The position numbers and the translations under genes were made by a program. From Apodemus sylvaticus (taxonomy: Eukaryota > Chordata > Mammalia > Rodentia > Muridae), in assembly GCF_947179515.1 (NCBI RefSeq), contig NC_067478.1, positions 4,129,224 through 4,193,223 of the forward strand: DNA of 64,000 bases, given 5' to 3'. Below the pieces are notes generated by a model. It did not search any database and had not been told where the DNA came from. It saw only the letters and a list, made by a program, of their open reading frames with translations. Shown piece by piece: positions 1-11,792 of the stretch (the first letter of the stretch is position 1; the number at the start of each line of letters is the position of its first letter).

Positions 1-494
1 TGGGCGAGAAAGGAAAACTCAGAAGGAAAGAAGGAGTATTGGGGGTTGAGGGGGTGGGAACCAGCTGTCTGAGCCCAGGCTTGTCCCCTGCCGGAACTTG
101 GCTCTTCAGACCCCAGAAAAGATAATGCCTCACCCTGTCACTTATGAGAAAGGCCAGTTGAAGGAAGAAAGCGATACTCATCCCTATGAGTCAAGAGCCA
201 AAAGGAGGGGGTCTGCCCACGGGGTTGAAGACTAACTTGAAAATATGACCATATTTTAAATGAGCATGCCCTTTGACCTAACAAAGGCACATGCAAGAAT
301 TTGTCCTTAAGCGCACAACAGAAGGATAAACGCCGAGGTGGTTTGGGGCCAGAGATTGTTTAAAATATCGAAGTCCTAGATAATCCCTCTGTAGGAAGCT
401 AATTTTAAAATACAGCATGGGAAATTAGCACTCCATATGTTCTGTTTGGAAGACAACTGGCTTGCCGGTTTGTTTTTGCGTGTTTGTTTGTTTT

Positions 495-610
495 TAAGAC
501 AGGGTCTCATAGCCATGCCGACCTGAACACGGTACATATATATATAGCCCAGGCCGGCTTTGAACTCTCCACCCTCCTGCCTCTGCTTCCTGAGTGGATT
601 ACTTGCCAGA
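495..610 (-). repeat. Old B1-like SINE fragment
   Basis: Diverged reverse-complement B1 pattern (gacagggtctcat ... ggctttgaactc ... ctgcctctgcttcctgag). Confidence 0.5.
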
Positions 611-880
611 TGTCTAATATACTTTATAAGGAAGCCCAAGAATGCCCTGCCAACATTTTCGCATCCTGTGCTGGTCTAATTTTTTTCTTCTCTATTTAAC
701 AGCATAGAGGTATGAGCTCAGGACTTTGTGCTTGTGTAGGACAATACTGGGTGTATAAGTATGGAGTTATATCCCACTGTGATGTTTTGTTTTGTTGAGA
801 CAGGAATTCCATGTGTAGCTCTAGCTGTGAGCTCGAAATCTTGCTGCTTCTGCCTTTTTGTTGTTGTTGTTGTTTTTGTT

Positions 881-1020
881 TTTCCAGACAGGGTTTCTCT
901 GTATATCCCTGGCTGTCCTGGAACTCATTCTGTAGACCAGGCTGGCCTCGAACTCAGAAATCCACCTGCCTCTGCCTCCCAAGGGCTGGGATTAAGGGTG
1001 TGCGCCAACACCGCCTGGCT
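881..1020 (-). repeat. B1 SINE
   Basis: Near full-length reverse-complement B1, preceded by a (TTG)n stretch at 857-880. Confidence 0.9.
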
Positions 1021-1540
1021 CTGCTTCTACCTTTAATATCAAAATACAGGTGGCAGAGGCAGTCATCAATCTGGTCTACATATCAAGGTTCAGGCTAGCC
1101 TTGACTATATAGTGAGGCCTGTCTCAAACAAGTATACTAAGTACTTTCAAGGTGGAGGACGCCATGCAGACCCCAGCAGAGCTGTGACCAGAGCAGAGGT
1201 CCGGTTCCCGAAGTCTGTGGAGGGAGCAATCACAACGCACTAACATGGAGAGAAGGGAAGGCCAGGGACACAAATTGACATCTGAGCAGAGACCAGAATA
1301 AGGTGTGACCATCCTGCATCTGCCAAGGCGTGGACAGGTATGAAGGACGCTGGGGAGGAGCCAAGGGGCCCTGGTGGGATCTTTGGGTTTTCTGTGCCAA
1401 CTCTCGGAGGGTTTCTGTTTTGCTTTCTGAATCAGGGTCTTATGCAATTGTAGCCCAGGCTGGCTTTGAACTCTCTCTATAGCCAAGGCTGAACTTGAAT
1501 TTCTTTTTTTGTTTGTTTGTTTGTTTTGTTTTGTTGTTTT

Positions 1541-1634
1541 TCCAGACAGGGTTTCTCTGTGTAGCCCTGGCTGTCCTGGAACTCCCTCTATAGACCAAGC
1601 TGGCCTTGAACTCAGAAATCCGCCTGCCTCTGCT
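1541..1634 (-). repeat. B1 SINE, truncated, first of two at one target site
   Basis: Reverse-complement B1 flanked by ctgaacttgaattt at 1489 and 1635. Confidence 0.88.
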
Positions 1635-1685
1635 CTGAACTTGAATTTCTTTTTGTTTTTGTTTGGTTTTTTTTTTTTTTTTTGG

Positions 1686-1795
1686 ATTTTTTTGAGACAG
1701 GGTTTCTCTATATAGCCTTGGCTGTCCTGGAACTCACACTGTAGACCAGGCTGGCCTCGAACTCAGAAATCTGCCTGCCTTTGCCTCCCAGAGTG
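1686..1795 (-). repeat. B1 SINE, second at the same target site
   Basis: Reverse-complement B1 flanked by the same ctgaacttgaattt at 1635 and 1796. Confidence 0.88.
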
Positions 1796-3210
1796 CTGAA
1801 CTTGAATTTGTAATCCTCCTGTCTCTACCTCTTGAGTGTTTGCACTACTGCTCATAGGTTTATTGTGGACTGAGGGGGCACTCGAGGCAAGCATCTACCA
1901 ATGGGACTCCAGCCCTAGCCCCTTATGGGTCTTGAACCATGGAAGGACAGATCTCTCTGCTATTGAATGGAGATCTGCCCTAGAGGAGACCCAGGAACCC
2001 AGCCATGATCTCAGAGAGAAACATCAGAGGCCTAACCAGAGCAGGATTCTGCTCTGAGGTGTATTCTGACGACAGAGTTGATAGAATTGCTGACCAATAG
2101 CAGGGATGTAGGTGTGAGTGGAAGAGGCCCTGGGCTGTTGTGTAACCAGAAGCAAGTGCCTGTCTTTTACAAGTTGGAGGAGACTGAGGATTTGCCGAGA
2201 CTAGGTGCAGAACCAGTAGTCTGAGCTGCTTATTAAGGCTGGGGTCTCAGACTGGTAGAAACAGGGGAGTGTCTGGAATTTGAACAAGAGAACGCTCTAG
2301 GGAGAAACAGCTGGCATGCTCGAATGAGAAATTTGAAAGAGAGCTAAAAAAAAAAAAAAAAATAAGAGTCGGCCTTTGCTAGTCAAGCCAAGTGCACAGA
2401 AGCAGCGAGGACTGTGTCGGACCCCAGGCTACTGAGTGTGGCTCTGAGCATCTACACTTCCAAGGGGGAAGAAGAGGAGTCTCAGCTGCAGGGTGGAAGT
2501 AGGAAAGTGACTTTGAGGCTGGCTACATAGCAAAGCCTTGCCTCAAAGGAAGAGAGGCAAGAGAGAGAAAGCTCGGTGCAGGGAGTAGAAATGAGACATC
2601 CAGCTTGTGTGACTTCATCCAAGGAAGGGGATTAACTCTGCTGTACTCGTGTGGCACATGCCAGTGTGGGTGCCGCCAGCTGGCAGGAGCTGAGTTTTGT
2701 TGGAGCCTCTTCATGGCAACCCTTCAAGGGGAACACACCTCCGACCTCAGTCTACTCCCCCAGAGCCTCTGGAAAGCCTGCAGCCAAGGAGGCTCAAGGA
2801 CAGCTTGCAGAGTTAGTCCCCAGGTGCAGAGCCAAGACCAAAGACCAATGGATGGACAGTGTCCTGCAGGGAAGAGGACCATGTAGGAAGCCACGATCCC
2901 AGAGACTGAATTCAGCTAGAAAAAGAAAGGTCACTTGCTGCCCTCCGGCAATTAGAGGTTGGGAGGGAAGTCAGAACTGGCCCAGGGTCCGCAAGTGAGA
3001 GTGGAGACCAGAGCCCTGCCTGCTGCCAAGCAGAGTAAGTAAGATCATGATCAGTAGAAGAGTGGGGGGCGGGGGAGAGCAGAGAGCAGGCTGGGATAAA
3101 CACTCTGGACAGGCTAAGAAGCAAACAAGACAGACAGATAGACAAACAGACCCAACACAGAGGGAGGGAGAAAGACAGAGAGAAAGTAATGTCCATGTAA
3201 AAGTCAGGCT

Positions 3211-3551
3211 TTGGGGCTGGAGAGATGGCTCAGCAGGTAAGAGCACTGACTGTTCTCCTGAAGGTCCTGAGTTTGAATCCCAGCAACCACATGGTGGCTC
3301 ACAGCCATCCATAATGAGATCTGACACCCTCTTCTGGTGTGTCTGAAGACAGCTACAGTATACTCACATATTATAAATAAACAAATCTTTGGGCCAGAGT
3401 AAGCAGGGACTGAGCGTGCAAGGTTAACCGGGGCGAGCGGGGCCAACCAGAGAGAGCAGAGGTCATAAATCCAATTCCCAGCAACCACATAAGGCTCACA
3501 ACCATGTACAGCTACAGTGTACTCTTATACATAAAATAAATAAATAAATTG
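3211..3551 (+). repeat. B2 SINE, composite
   Basis: Full B2 (ggctggagagatggctcag start, ataaataaac tail) followed directly by a second B2-derived tail segment ending in AATAAATAAATAAA. Confidence 0.85.
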
Positions 3552-4109
3552 TTTTTTTTAAAAAGTCAGGCTTTGGCAGCCTGTGTATGTAAGTAGCCCC
3601 AGTGCTAGGAGGAAAGGAGGAGGAGGAGGAGGAGGTCCAGCTAGAATAGCAGAGAGACAGCTTTAGGTTCAGTGGGATCTCAGTCTCAAAAGCTGAGGTG
3701 GAAGGGCTGGGGAAGGTACTTCAGTGTACCACACATAAGTAAACAAACAAACAAAAACTTTTCAGTTAAAAAGACAGAATTTTCTAGTGCTGTGAATTGA
3801 ACCCTGTGCCTCCTCACACATCCCAGGATTGTGCTCTGCCTTGAGCTGCCTCCGCAGAAGCAAGGGCAGATAGATGTCAGGATTTCTTCTAATGGACTGG
3901 AAGCCAGACTTGCCAGGACGGTGAGCTTTCAGGGGAGTCAGCAGGGTCTGGGAGGAATGGATCCCTCCACCCGGGTCAGTCCAGCCAGTGGCTTTAGAAG
4001 CAATGACCTTGGATGTCTGGATTAAATCAGGTCCTGCTGTGTGCTCTGACCCACGAAGCTGACTTCCTCCTGACGACTGTATCTAGCTCTTTAGGAAAGT
4101 GATCTTCAG

Positions 4110-4300
4110 GCACGGTGATTGTGCTCGCCTTTTATCCCAGCATTCAACAGGCAGAGATGGGGAGACCCCTGAGATGGAAGCCAGCCTGGTCTGCATAGTG
4201 AATTCCAGAACAGCCAGGGCTACACAGAAAAACCCCATCTCAGAAAAATTAAAAAAAAAAAAAAACAGCAACCAACCAACCAACCAACCAACCAAAGAAA
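4110..4300 (+). repeat. B1 SINE with (CAAC)n tail
   Basis: Plus-strand B1; the A-tail has expanded into ACCAACCAACC units. Confidence 0.8.
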
Positions 4301-4341
4301 AGCTATCTTCATATCTTAGTATCTTAATTTTTTATATCTAT

Positions 4342-4344
<3 letters not shown>

Positions 4345-4376
<32 letters not shown>
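4345..4376. repeat. (TG)n microsatellite
   Basis: Sixteen GT units. Confidence 0.95.
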
Positions 4377-4379
<3 letters not shown>

Positions 4380-4734
4380 CATGTGAATGCGAAAGTCAGA
4401 GAACAGGATTGCTTTACCCTGTGGATTACAGGGTTCAAACTCAGTCTTCAGGCTTGGCTCCAAGTTTCTCATGATCCATCTTCCTGCTCTGACATCTCAA
4501 TATTTCCTAAGTGTTTTATACATCAGCCTTTTAGTTTGAATGGGTTGTTGTTGTTGTGTCTAATATATATGAGGCTATCCTTTAAGTCACTATATATAGT
4601 CTATATAGCAGAGGCTAGCCTTAGACTTCTGAAGAGCTTACTTCTGCTTTTCCCAAGTGCTAGGATTATAAGCCTCTAACCACAATGTTTAGGGTGATTT
4701 TAGTATTCTTTAATTGAACATCTCTTAGGATTTA

Positions 4735-4920
4735 TTTTATGTGTATGAGTGTTTTACCTATGCATATATGTATAGAGGGTCCAAAGAGGCCAGAAGACGG
4801 TGCTGGCTCACTTGGAACTGTAATTAGAGTTAGTCATGCTGTCTTGTGGTGCTTAGAACCAAACCTAAGCCCTCTACAAGAGCAACAAGTGCACTTAACT
4901 GCTGACCCATCTCTCCAGCC
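4735..4920 (-). repeat. B3-type SINE
   Basis: Reverse-complement B2-superfamily pattern (ggccagaaga ... gctgacccatctctccagccc). The B3 subfamily name is from memory of consensus. Confidence 0.7.
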
Positions 4921-4968
4921 CTACTTTTAGGATTTTTAATATTTCATACCAAAAAAAAATACATTTCA

Positions 4969-5112
4969 GCCAGGCGGTGATGGTGCATGCCTGTAATCCC
5001 AGCACTTGGGAGGCAGAGGCAGGCAGATTTCTGAGATGGAGGCCAGCCTGGTCTACAAAGTGAGTTCCAGAACAGCTAGGGCTACAGAGAAACCCTGTCT
5101 CAGAAAAAAGAT
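4969..5112 (+). repeat. B1 SINE
   Basis: Full-length plus-strand B1. A more diverged B1-like copy follows at 5126-5250. Confidence 0.92.
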
Positions 5113-5735
5113 TACATTTCAAAGGCAGGATGGATGGCAGGTGCCTATAATCCCAGCATTTGGAAGGTAGAAACAGAAGGTTCAAGAGTTCAAGACTATC
5201 CTCAGCTATACAGTAAGTTTGAGGCCAGCCTGGGGTATGTGAAGTTCTGTCTAAATGAAACAAACATAAATATTGTCCATGTGACTGAGGCTGCCCTTGA
5301 ACCCCTGATCTTCCTGTCCACATTTGTCAAGTGCAGGAATTACACCGGTTGGCTCCATTATAGCTCTTTCTGATGACGCCAGGATACCTGGCTCAAGGTA
5401 TTTCTCCCTGCAGAACACAAACTCTTTTGCTTTTCAGTTACTTACCAGTCTGTAACCCCAGTTACTTAGAAGGCTGAAGCAAGAAGGTCATCAGTTCAAG
5501 ACCAGCTTGAGCAAATTAATGACACCTTGTCTGAAAATTTTTTTAAAGGGGGGGAGTGGGTGGGTGGGCCTGGAGTGACGGTTCCTGGCTTGGGGCAGCT
5601 TGTGGTGTCTTGCGGAGGCCTGGAGCTTGCTTGGTTCCCAGCACCCACATTAGGTGGTTCATAACCACCTGTAACACTGGCTTGAGCCTCAGCTTCAGGG
5701 TGAGTAGACTCCCCTAGCCTGTTCACAAGTGTTTT

Positions 5736-5760
5736 CACACACACACACACACACACACAC
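5736..5760. repeat. (CA)n microsatellite
   Basis: Twelve CA units within a B3-like context (5560-5780). Confidence 0.95.
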
Positions 5761-5894
5761 GTATGTATACACACTGAAAACAAAGAAGTGTATCTTAAAA
5801 AATAAAACTATAAAGGGACCAGATTATAAGTTAGTGATAGAGTACCTGCGTAGCACACAGGCCCTAAGATTGATGACCTCAGTGTTGAAGAGTT

Positions 5895-6203
5895 GTGCTG
5901 GTTTGTAGATGCTTGGCCAGGGTGCGGCCTTGTTTGAGTAGGTGTGTCACTATGGGTGTGGCCTTTAAGACCCTCACCCTAGCTGCCTGGAAGTCAGTCT
6001 TTTCCTAGCAGCCTTCAGATGAAGATGTAGAACTCTCAGCTTCTCCTGCACCATCCCAGCCTGGATGCTGCCATGCTCCCACCTTGATGATAATGGACTG
6101 AACCTCTGAACCTGTGAGCCAGCCCCAATTAAATGTTGTCCTTATGAGAGTTGCCTTGATCATGTTGCCTGTTTACAGCAGTAAAACCCTAACTAAGACA
6201 GGA
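5895..6203 (+). repeat. Rodent interspersed repeat (URR1/RMER1-type)
   Basis: The familiar mouse repeat ending ...ccccaattaaatgttgtcc ... aaccctaactaagaca. The family name is recalled, not checked. Confidence 0.6.
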
Positions 6204-6599
6204 TTGCACCTTGATTCTTTGTTTCTATTGTGGATCCTGAGAATGAAGACTCTAGGGAAGTCCCTACAGCAACCACCATCTCAGGCCAACCTCAGGAGGT
6301 TCCTTTTACCACAGGCAGAATGGGCATCGAAGAGGAGGATTGTAGTGAGTCGGGTGGCTTTCCCTAATCTGCCTCCTGTCTAGGGAAGGGCATTTCCTAT
6401 CTAATAGATTCCATGCTTTCCCTACAAAGGGTTTCCTAAGAGAGTAGGCTCAGAGGGGAAAGAGAGCCATTGGCTCCCTTAGAGTCAACATGCTAAGATC
6501 AGTGTGGACCCACTTCCCTCTCCATCAGTCACCTGAGAATAATTCGAGTATCTCCGTATACCCTATGCCCAGAGACTTTCTACTAAAGGAATACTTTAA

Positions 6600-6741
6600 G
6601 CTGGGAGGTGGTACATGACTTTAATCCCAGCACTCAGGAGGCAGAGGCAGGCGGTTCTCTAAATTCAAGACCAGCTTGTTCTATATAGCAAGTTCCAGGA
6701 CAATTGGGGCTACATAAAGAAAACCTGTCACAAAAAAACAA
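6600..6741 (+). repeat. B1 SINE, diverged
   Basis: Plus-strand B1 with A-rich tail. Confidence 0.8.
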
Positions 6742-6841
6742 AAAAAGAAAGCGCAACAAAACACTTCACAGGAACAGTCAGCCTAGCAGGTATGGGCCAC
6801 TGATGTACCAAATGAATGAAGGCCTGGCACAATTCAGGAAG

Positions 6842-7403
6842 AAGGATGGATAGATGGATGGATGGATGGATGATGGGTGGATGGATGGTAGATGGACAGA
6901 TGATGGACAGATGGATGGATAGATGAATGGATGGATGGGTGGATGGATGATGGGTGGATGGATGATGGGTGGATGGATGGGTGGATGATGGGTGGATGGA
7001 TGGTAGATGGATGATGGGTGGATGGATGATGGGTGGACAGATGATGGATGGATGGGTGGGTGGATGGATGGATGATGGGTGGATGGATGGTAGATGGATG
7101 ATGGGTGGATGGATGATGGGTGGACAGATGATGGATGGATGGGTGGGTGGATGGATGGATGATGGGTGGATGGATGGGTGGATGATGGGTGGATGGATGG
7201 TAGATGGACGGATGGATGGATAGATAGATGGATGGATGGATGGGTGGATGGATGATGGGTGGACAGATGATGGATGGATGGATGGGTGGGTGGATGGATG
7301 GATGATGGGTGGACAGATGATGGATGGATGGATGGATGGGTGGGTGGATGGATGGATGATGGGTGGATGGATGGTAGATGGACAGATGATGGATGGATGG
7401 ATG
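6842..7403. repeat. GGAT-type minisatellite with 87-bp higher-order unit
   Basis: About 560 bp of GGAT, GATGGGT and GGACAGAT words, G-rich on the + strand. The string tggtagatgg recurs exactly 87 bp apart (7001 and 7088) with identical sequence between, which shows a higher-order repeat. It is open in several frames on both strands because of its composition, not because it codes. Confidence 0.95.
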
Positions 7404-7699
7404 TGTAGGAAGTGTGTGGGCTAGACAAGCTCTCTGCCTCTGGGCTATACCCTGAGCTATTTTTTAAAATTAATTTATCAATTAATTATGTTGAACCAAG
7501 TTCCCAGGTAGCCTAGGATGACCTTGAACTCCTCTATCTCCACCCCACCCCCAAGCATTAGAGCTATAACCGTCGGCCCCCACAAACCAGGCAGACTTTT
7601 TATTTTGAGCCAATATCTAATTTGACCTGGCAGGATTTGAACCTTTTTTTTTTAACCTTGAGCCACCCTACCTGGTTTAGGACTTGAACTGTTGTTTGT

Positions 7700-7842
7700 T
7701 TTGTTTTTTGAAACAGTTTCTCTGTATAGCTCTAGCTGCCCTAGAACTTGATTTGTGGACCAGGCTAACCTTGACTACTAGAGATCTACCTGCCTCTGCC
7801 TCCTGAGTGCTGGGACCAAAGTCATATATCACCGTGCCCAGC
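7700..7842 (-). repeat. B1 SINE, diverged
   Basis: Reverse-complement B1. Confidence 0.8.
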
Positions 7843-7907
7843 AGACCTTGAATTTGTAATGCTCCTGTGTCAGCCTCTGGTGTAGCTAGGATTATAATCC
7901 TGTGCTA

Positions 7908-7912
7908 CCAGT

Positions 7913-7944
<32 letters not shown>
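7908..7944. repeat. (TG)n microsatellite
   Basis: TG run continuing into an imperfect TG-rich tail to 7980. Confidence 0.9.
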
Positions 7945-7945
<1 letters not shown>

Positions 7946-8699
7946 CACATGCCTGTACGTGTGCATGTGTGATGTGTGTGTTCAGGTGCCATGGATATAA
8001 GAAGGGAGCAGAAACCAACAAAGGATAGTGGGTGCATTGAGTTGGCTGCTGGAGAAGGCAGCTCTGTTTCCCTGAGACAGTATCTGGACCGTTGCTCAGA
8101 GCGTGCCACCCAAACTGCTGCAGGTGAGAAGGTGCATTATGGCCACTTCCAGCCTGCCCTCTGGGTAAACTGAACTGAATTCTGAAGAATGAAAAGATGG
8201 CCCCAGGCCGAGTCAGCAGTTTTCAATGACAAGCTAGGCACGAGGGAGACCTGTGACCCTGCAGGGCCAGGGCAAGGATTGCTACACAGGCAGGTGTGTT
8301 TCATCCAGGATATCTCAGAAGTGTGAGATCAATGATATTGTCATAGAAATCACTGTTTCTGTAGTAACTGTCCTGTGCTGGTGCCACCAGATTGGAGTTG
8401 GCCAGTTCGAGATCGAGTTCATACTCAGTAACAAGGCCATCCACTGTAATGCAACTAGTTAAAATATGTTCACACCAGCCTTGAAGATGTATGAAGGAAT
8501 AAAAATAATCCTTGCCAGAATGGTGTGCGCATCTCTAATCTTAGTCCTCAGGAGAAATAGGCAGGTGAAGTCTGAGTTTGAAGCCAGCCAGATCATACAA
8601 GATTATGAAATCTTGTGGAATGGTATGAATCCCACTGGGGCCCTGTTAGCAGTTAGAAGACCAAGTTAATTTGTTCCCAGGATGTGGGTAAAATTAAGT

Positions 8700-9060
8700 C
8701 ACACGCGTGTTCATGAGTTTTTTTCCCAAAGCGAGAGGGAATAATGCCCTCGAAGCTTCCTCATTGAAACTGTCCAACCCGTGTCAGAAACCACACGGTT
8801 CATTCGGGCGAGGCTTATATAAACGGAGCCATGGGTTGCTGAGAGACATTATGACCAGAGGAAAAGCACAACAAGCTCTCGGTAAAATTAGTTGATCAAA
8901 CAACGCGTTCGGATGACACGCTGCGATCAAGCCTCCAGTGAGTGCCGGCAGATAAGAGGCTGCACAGTCAAATAAGGCACGGAAATAAGCCCTGCACCGC
9001 GTCAGCAGGAGTTCACCCGTCCCTTCTCTCTTGACAACAGACCCTTCATTTTGACACATT
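8700..9060. promoter_or_regulatory. CpG-retaining non-repeat element, candidate distal enhancer
   Basis: Twenty CpGs fall between 8704 and 9018 in AT-balanced, non-repetitive DNA, several times what CpG-depleted mouse intergenic DNA normally has. The element contains a GATA motif (AGATAAG near 8951), a RUNX-type AACCACA near 8789 and a TATATAAA-like string near 8817. It lies about 10 kb upstream of the Csrnp1 promoter. A conserved enhancer is inferred, not shown. The 91-codon minus-strand open frame across it resembles no family I know. Confidence 0.4.
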
Positions 9061-9257
9061 CTCCAGGCTCAAGCAAAAAAAAAAAAATTAAAAAGTGGTT
9101 TGAATCAGTTATGACCACTCCATTCCCACTGTGCTAATTTCCCTTGCTGATGGAGAGGGTGAGTTCCTGGCCAGTGAAACAGGGTAAGATGTCTGCTGAG
9201 GGTCCTCTTGTGGCAATTTTTTATTTTAATTTTTTTTCCAAAAGAGTGTGTCATGTA

Positions 9258-9385
9258 AACTGGGCTGTGGTGGTACACATCTTTAATCCCAGCACTTGGG
9301 ATGCAGGGGCCAGGCAGATCTCTGAGTGGGAGTCCAGCCTTCTCTGTAGGACACCCAAGGCTATGCAGAGAAACTGTATCTCAGG
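9258..9385 (+). repeat. B1 SINE, diverged
   Basis: Plus-strand B1 whose tail runs into the polypurine tract. Confidence 0.8.
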
Positions 9386-9532
9386 AGAAGAGGAGAAAGA
9401 GGGGGAGGAGGGAAGAGAAGGGGGAGGGGAAAGGGAGGGGAGGGGAAAGAAGGGGGAAGGGAAGGAGAGGAGGAGGGAAAGGGGGAGGAAGAAAAGAAGA
9501 AGAAAAGGAAGACAGAAAAAAGAAAAAAGACA
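9386..9532. repeat. Polypurine (GGGA/GGAAA) tract
   Basis: About 145 bases almost purely A and G on the + strand. Likely grown from a B1 tail. Confidence 0.92.
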
Positions 9533-9610
9533 CTGGCTCCTGTAGCCCAGGCTGGGCTTCACTTTACTATCTAGGCAAGAGTGACTTTAACCTTGAACTA
9601 CACACCTTTG

Positions 9611-9679
9611 CCTCCAAAATGAGGGTGCTGGGGCCTCCAAAATGGGGGTGCTGGGACCTCCAAAATGGGGGTGCTGGGA
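9611..9679. repeat. Three tandem copies of a 23-bp unit
   Basis: cctccaaaatgggggtgctg plus gga, repeated at 9611, 9634 and 9657; the last two are identical. The unit resembles the B1 segment before gattacag. Confidence 0.9.
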
Positions 9680-9800
9680 TTACAGATGTGTACTGAGTAT
9701 CAAACTCAGGGCTTCGTTCATGCTACCATATAGGTATTTAACCCCAATCTAAACTTTCCTCCCTGTGTGTATGGGTTCCTTCACATTGTCCTCTCACCTA

Positions 9801-9824
9801 ACACACACACACACACACACACAC
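9801..9824. repeat. (CA)n microsatellite
   Basis: About twelve CA units. Confidence 0.93.
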
Positions 9825-10234
9825 CAAACTGGAGGGAAATGTATTTGATGACATTCTGTTCTATTCATCTCTGGATTCCTTTTCAAGGTCATCAATGGGC
9901 TCCGTGGGTAAAATGCTTGCCACTCAAGCAATGAGGATCTGAGTTCAGATCTCAACATTAAAGTAAAAGCTGAACTTGGAGGGTTGTCTCTATGATTTCA
10001 GCCCTGGGTGGGGTGGGGATTGAGACAGATCTCCAGCCAGTAAGTCTAGACAAAACTGTGAGTTCCATTCCATCAGAGACCTGTCTCAAAAAGTAAGGTG
10101 GATAACAATAGACTTTGTTGCTACTGAATATTCCTCTATTGACTAGAGGACCGTACCTGACATGGGTCTGAAATATGCATGCCCACAAGAGTGAGCACAC
10201 TCACAGAAATTAGAGTCACGTTGGGGGTCTTGAC

Positions 10235-10400
10235 ACACACTTTTAGTCCCAACACCTAGGATGCAGAGGCAGGCTGATCTCTTGAGTTCAAGAACAGCTT
10301 GATCTACATAGTGAGTTCCAGGGCAGTCAGAGCTCCGTTATCAGTTATCAAATTCTGTCCAAAACCCAAACCAAATCAAAGCAAAACAACAACAACAACA
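10235..10400 (+). repeat. B1-like SINE with (CAA)n tail
   Basis: Diverged plus-strand B1 ending in CAACAACAACAAC. Confidence 0.7.
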
Positions 10401-11104
10401 ACCCAGGAAAACATTAGAGTCCATGCTAGTTTCCAGGTGGCTTCTGCCATAAGCACCCCAGCAGGGAATAGGGATGGGAGGAAGAGAAACAGGGGATTCC
10501 TTCCTGTCAGTCACTACTTTACGGGCCCCCTGCCAAGAGAACTCTATTGAATCTCTTCCTTCTGGTGAAGCCCCTGGTCTCTTCCTCCTCTTACTCTGAA
10601 ACCTATCAATGACAGCCAGTCCGGATCTTCCGGAGTTTGCTCCTCAGGGAGCTCTGAAACCTTTGCTTTTGTAAATAAGCCTTCTTTATAACCATCCTAC
10701 CTTAAGTGTTTTATTATTTTTTGGTGTACTGACTAGTCCGACACTAGTTCACAGATTTAGAACAAAACAAACCCTGCATCTGAGTGTCAATGCACATTCT
10801 CCTACCTTAACAACCATCTGCTGTCAGGTGACAGCCTGACTCCTCATTTTGGAATGTTCGGCAAAGAAAGCCAATGGTCTCCATTCATGGCCTCTGGGTA
10901 TTTTCAGAGCTCTGTGTGGAGAAGTGGACTGTGTCTGCTGAGGGAAAGAGCCTCCCAGAAGGGTGTGTTTTTATCTCTTGCTTTTGGTCATCCTTAGAAT
11001 GTCAAACTTAGTAGGCAAGTGTTCTACTATATAGTCCATCATTTTGGTACTTAATAAAAAATATTATATATAATAAATTATATAAAATATATGTAATAAT
11101 ATAT

Positions 11105-11106
<2 letters not shown>

Positions 11107-11148
<42 letters not shown>
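11107..11148. repeat. (GT)n microsatellite
   Basis: Twenty-one GT units following an AT-rich stretch (11050-11105). Confidence 0.95.
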
Positions 11149-11153
<5 letters not shown>

Positions 11154-11291
11154 TGTACAACACCTAGGAGGAGGCTCTATGCCTGACAGACCTGGAACTC
11201 AAGAGTCCCCCTACCTCTGCCTTCCCAGTGCTGAGATTAAAGGTGTGCACCATCATGCCCAGTCTGTGCTTTTAATTTTTTTTTTTCCGTT

Positions 11292-11430
11292 TTTTGAGAC
11301 AGGGTTTCTCTGTGTAGTCCTGGCTGTCCTGGAATTCACTCTGTAGACCAGGCTGGCCTTGAACTCAGAAATCCACCTGCCTCTGCCTCCCAAGTGCTGG
11401 GATTACAGGTGTGCGCCACCACACCCGGCT
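11292..11430 (-). repeat. B1 SINE with target duplication
   Basis: Full reverse-complement B1 flanked by tgtgcttttaattttt at 11265 and 11431. Confidence 0.93.
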
Positions 11431-11649
11431 TGTGCTTTTAATTTTTAAGACAAGATTTCACTTAATAAGCTCCCCAAATTGGCATTGAACTTCTGATCCT
11501 CCTGCCTCAGCAGCTAAGGACCCCTGCTTTGTGATGGATTTTGTTTTGGATTTTGGTGGTGGTGACGAACCTAGGCCATGTCGTACAAGTGTCCTACAAC
11601 CAAGTCACATCCCCAGCCCAGTCAATATCATTTATTTTTAAGATTTATT

Positions 11650-11792
11650 TAGCTGGGCAGTGGTGGCACACTGTAATCCCAGCACTTGGGAGGCAGAGGC
11701 AGGCAGATTTCTGAGTTCAAGGCCAGCCTGGTCTACAGAGTGAGTTCCAGGACAGCCAGGGCTACACAGAGAAACCCTGTCTTGAAAAAAAG
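11650..11792 (+). repeat. B1 SINE inserted in a B3-like element
   Basis: Full plus-strand B1 splitting a reverse-complement B3-like sequence (11636-11649 and 11793-11900). Confidence 0.88.

Noticed and set aside
3211..3400. tRNA-like A and B box sequences in B2 elements here and elsewhere
   Set aside because: B2 SINEs descend from a tRNA; no intact tRNA cloverleaf gene was found.
6778..7428. 216-codon minus-strand open frame rich in His, Pro, Ser and Ile
   Set aside because: It is the translation of a tetranucleotide minisatellite that happens to lack stops in several frames.
9144..9562. Lys/Glu/Gly-rich frames around 9.4 kb on both strands
   Set aside because: They are the polypurine tract and an adjoining B1 read as protein.
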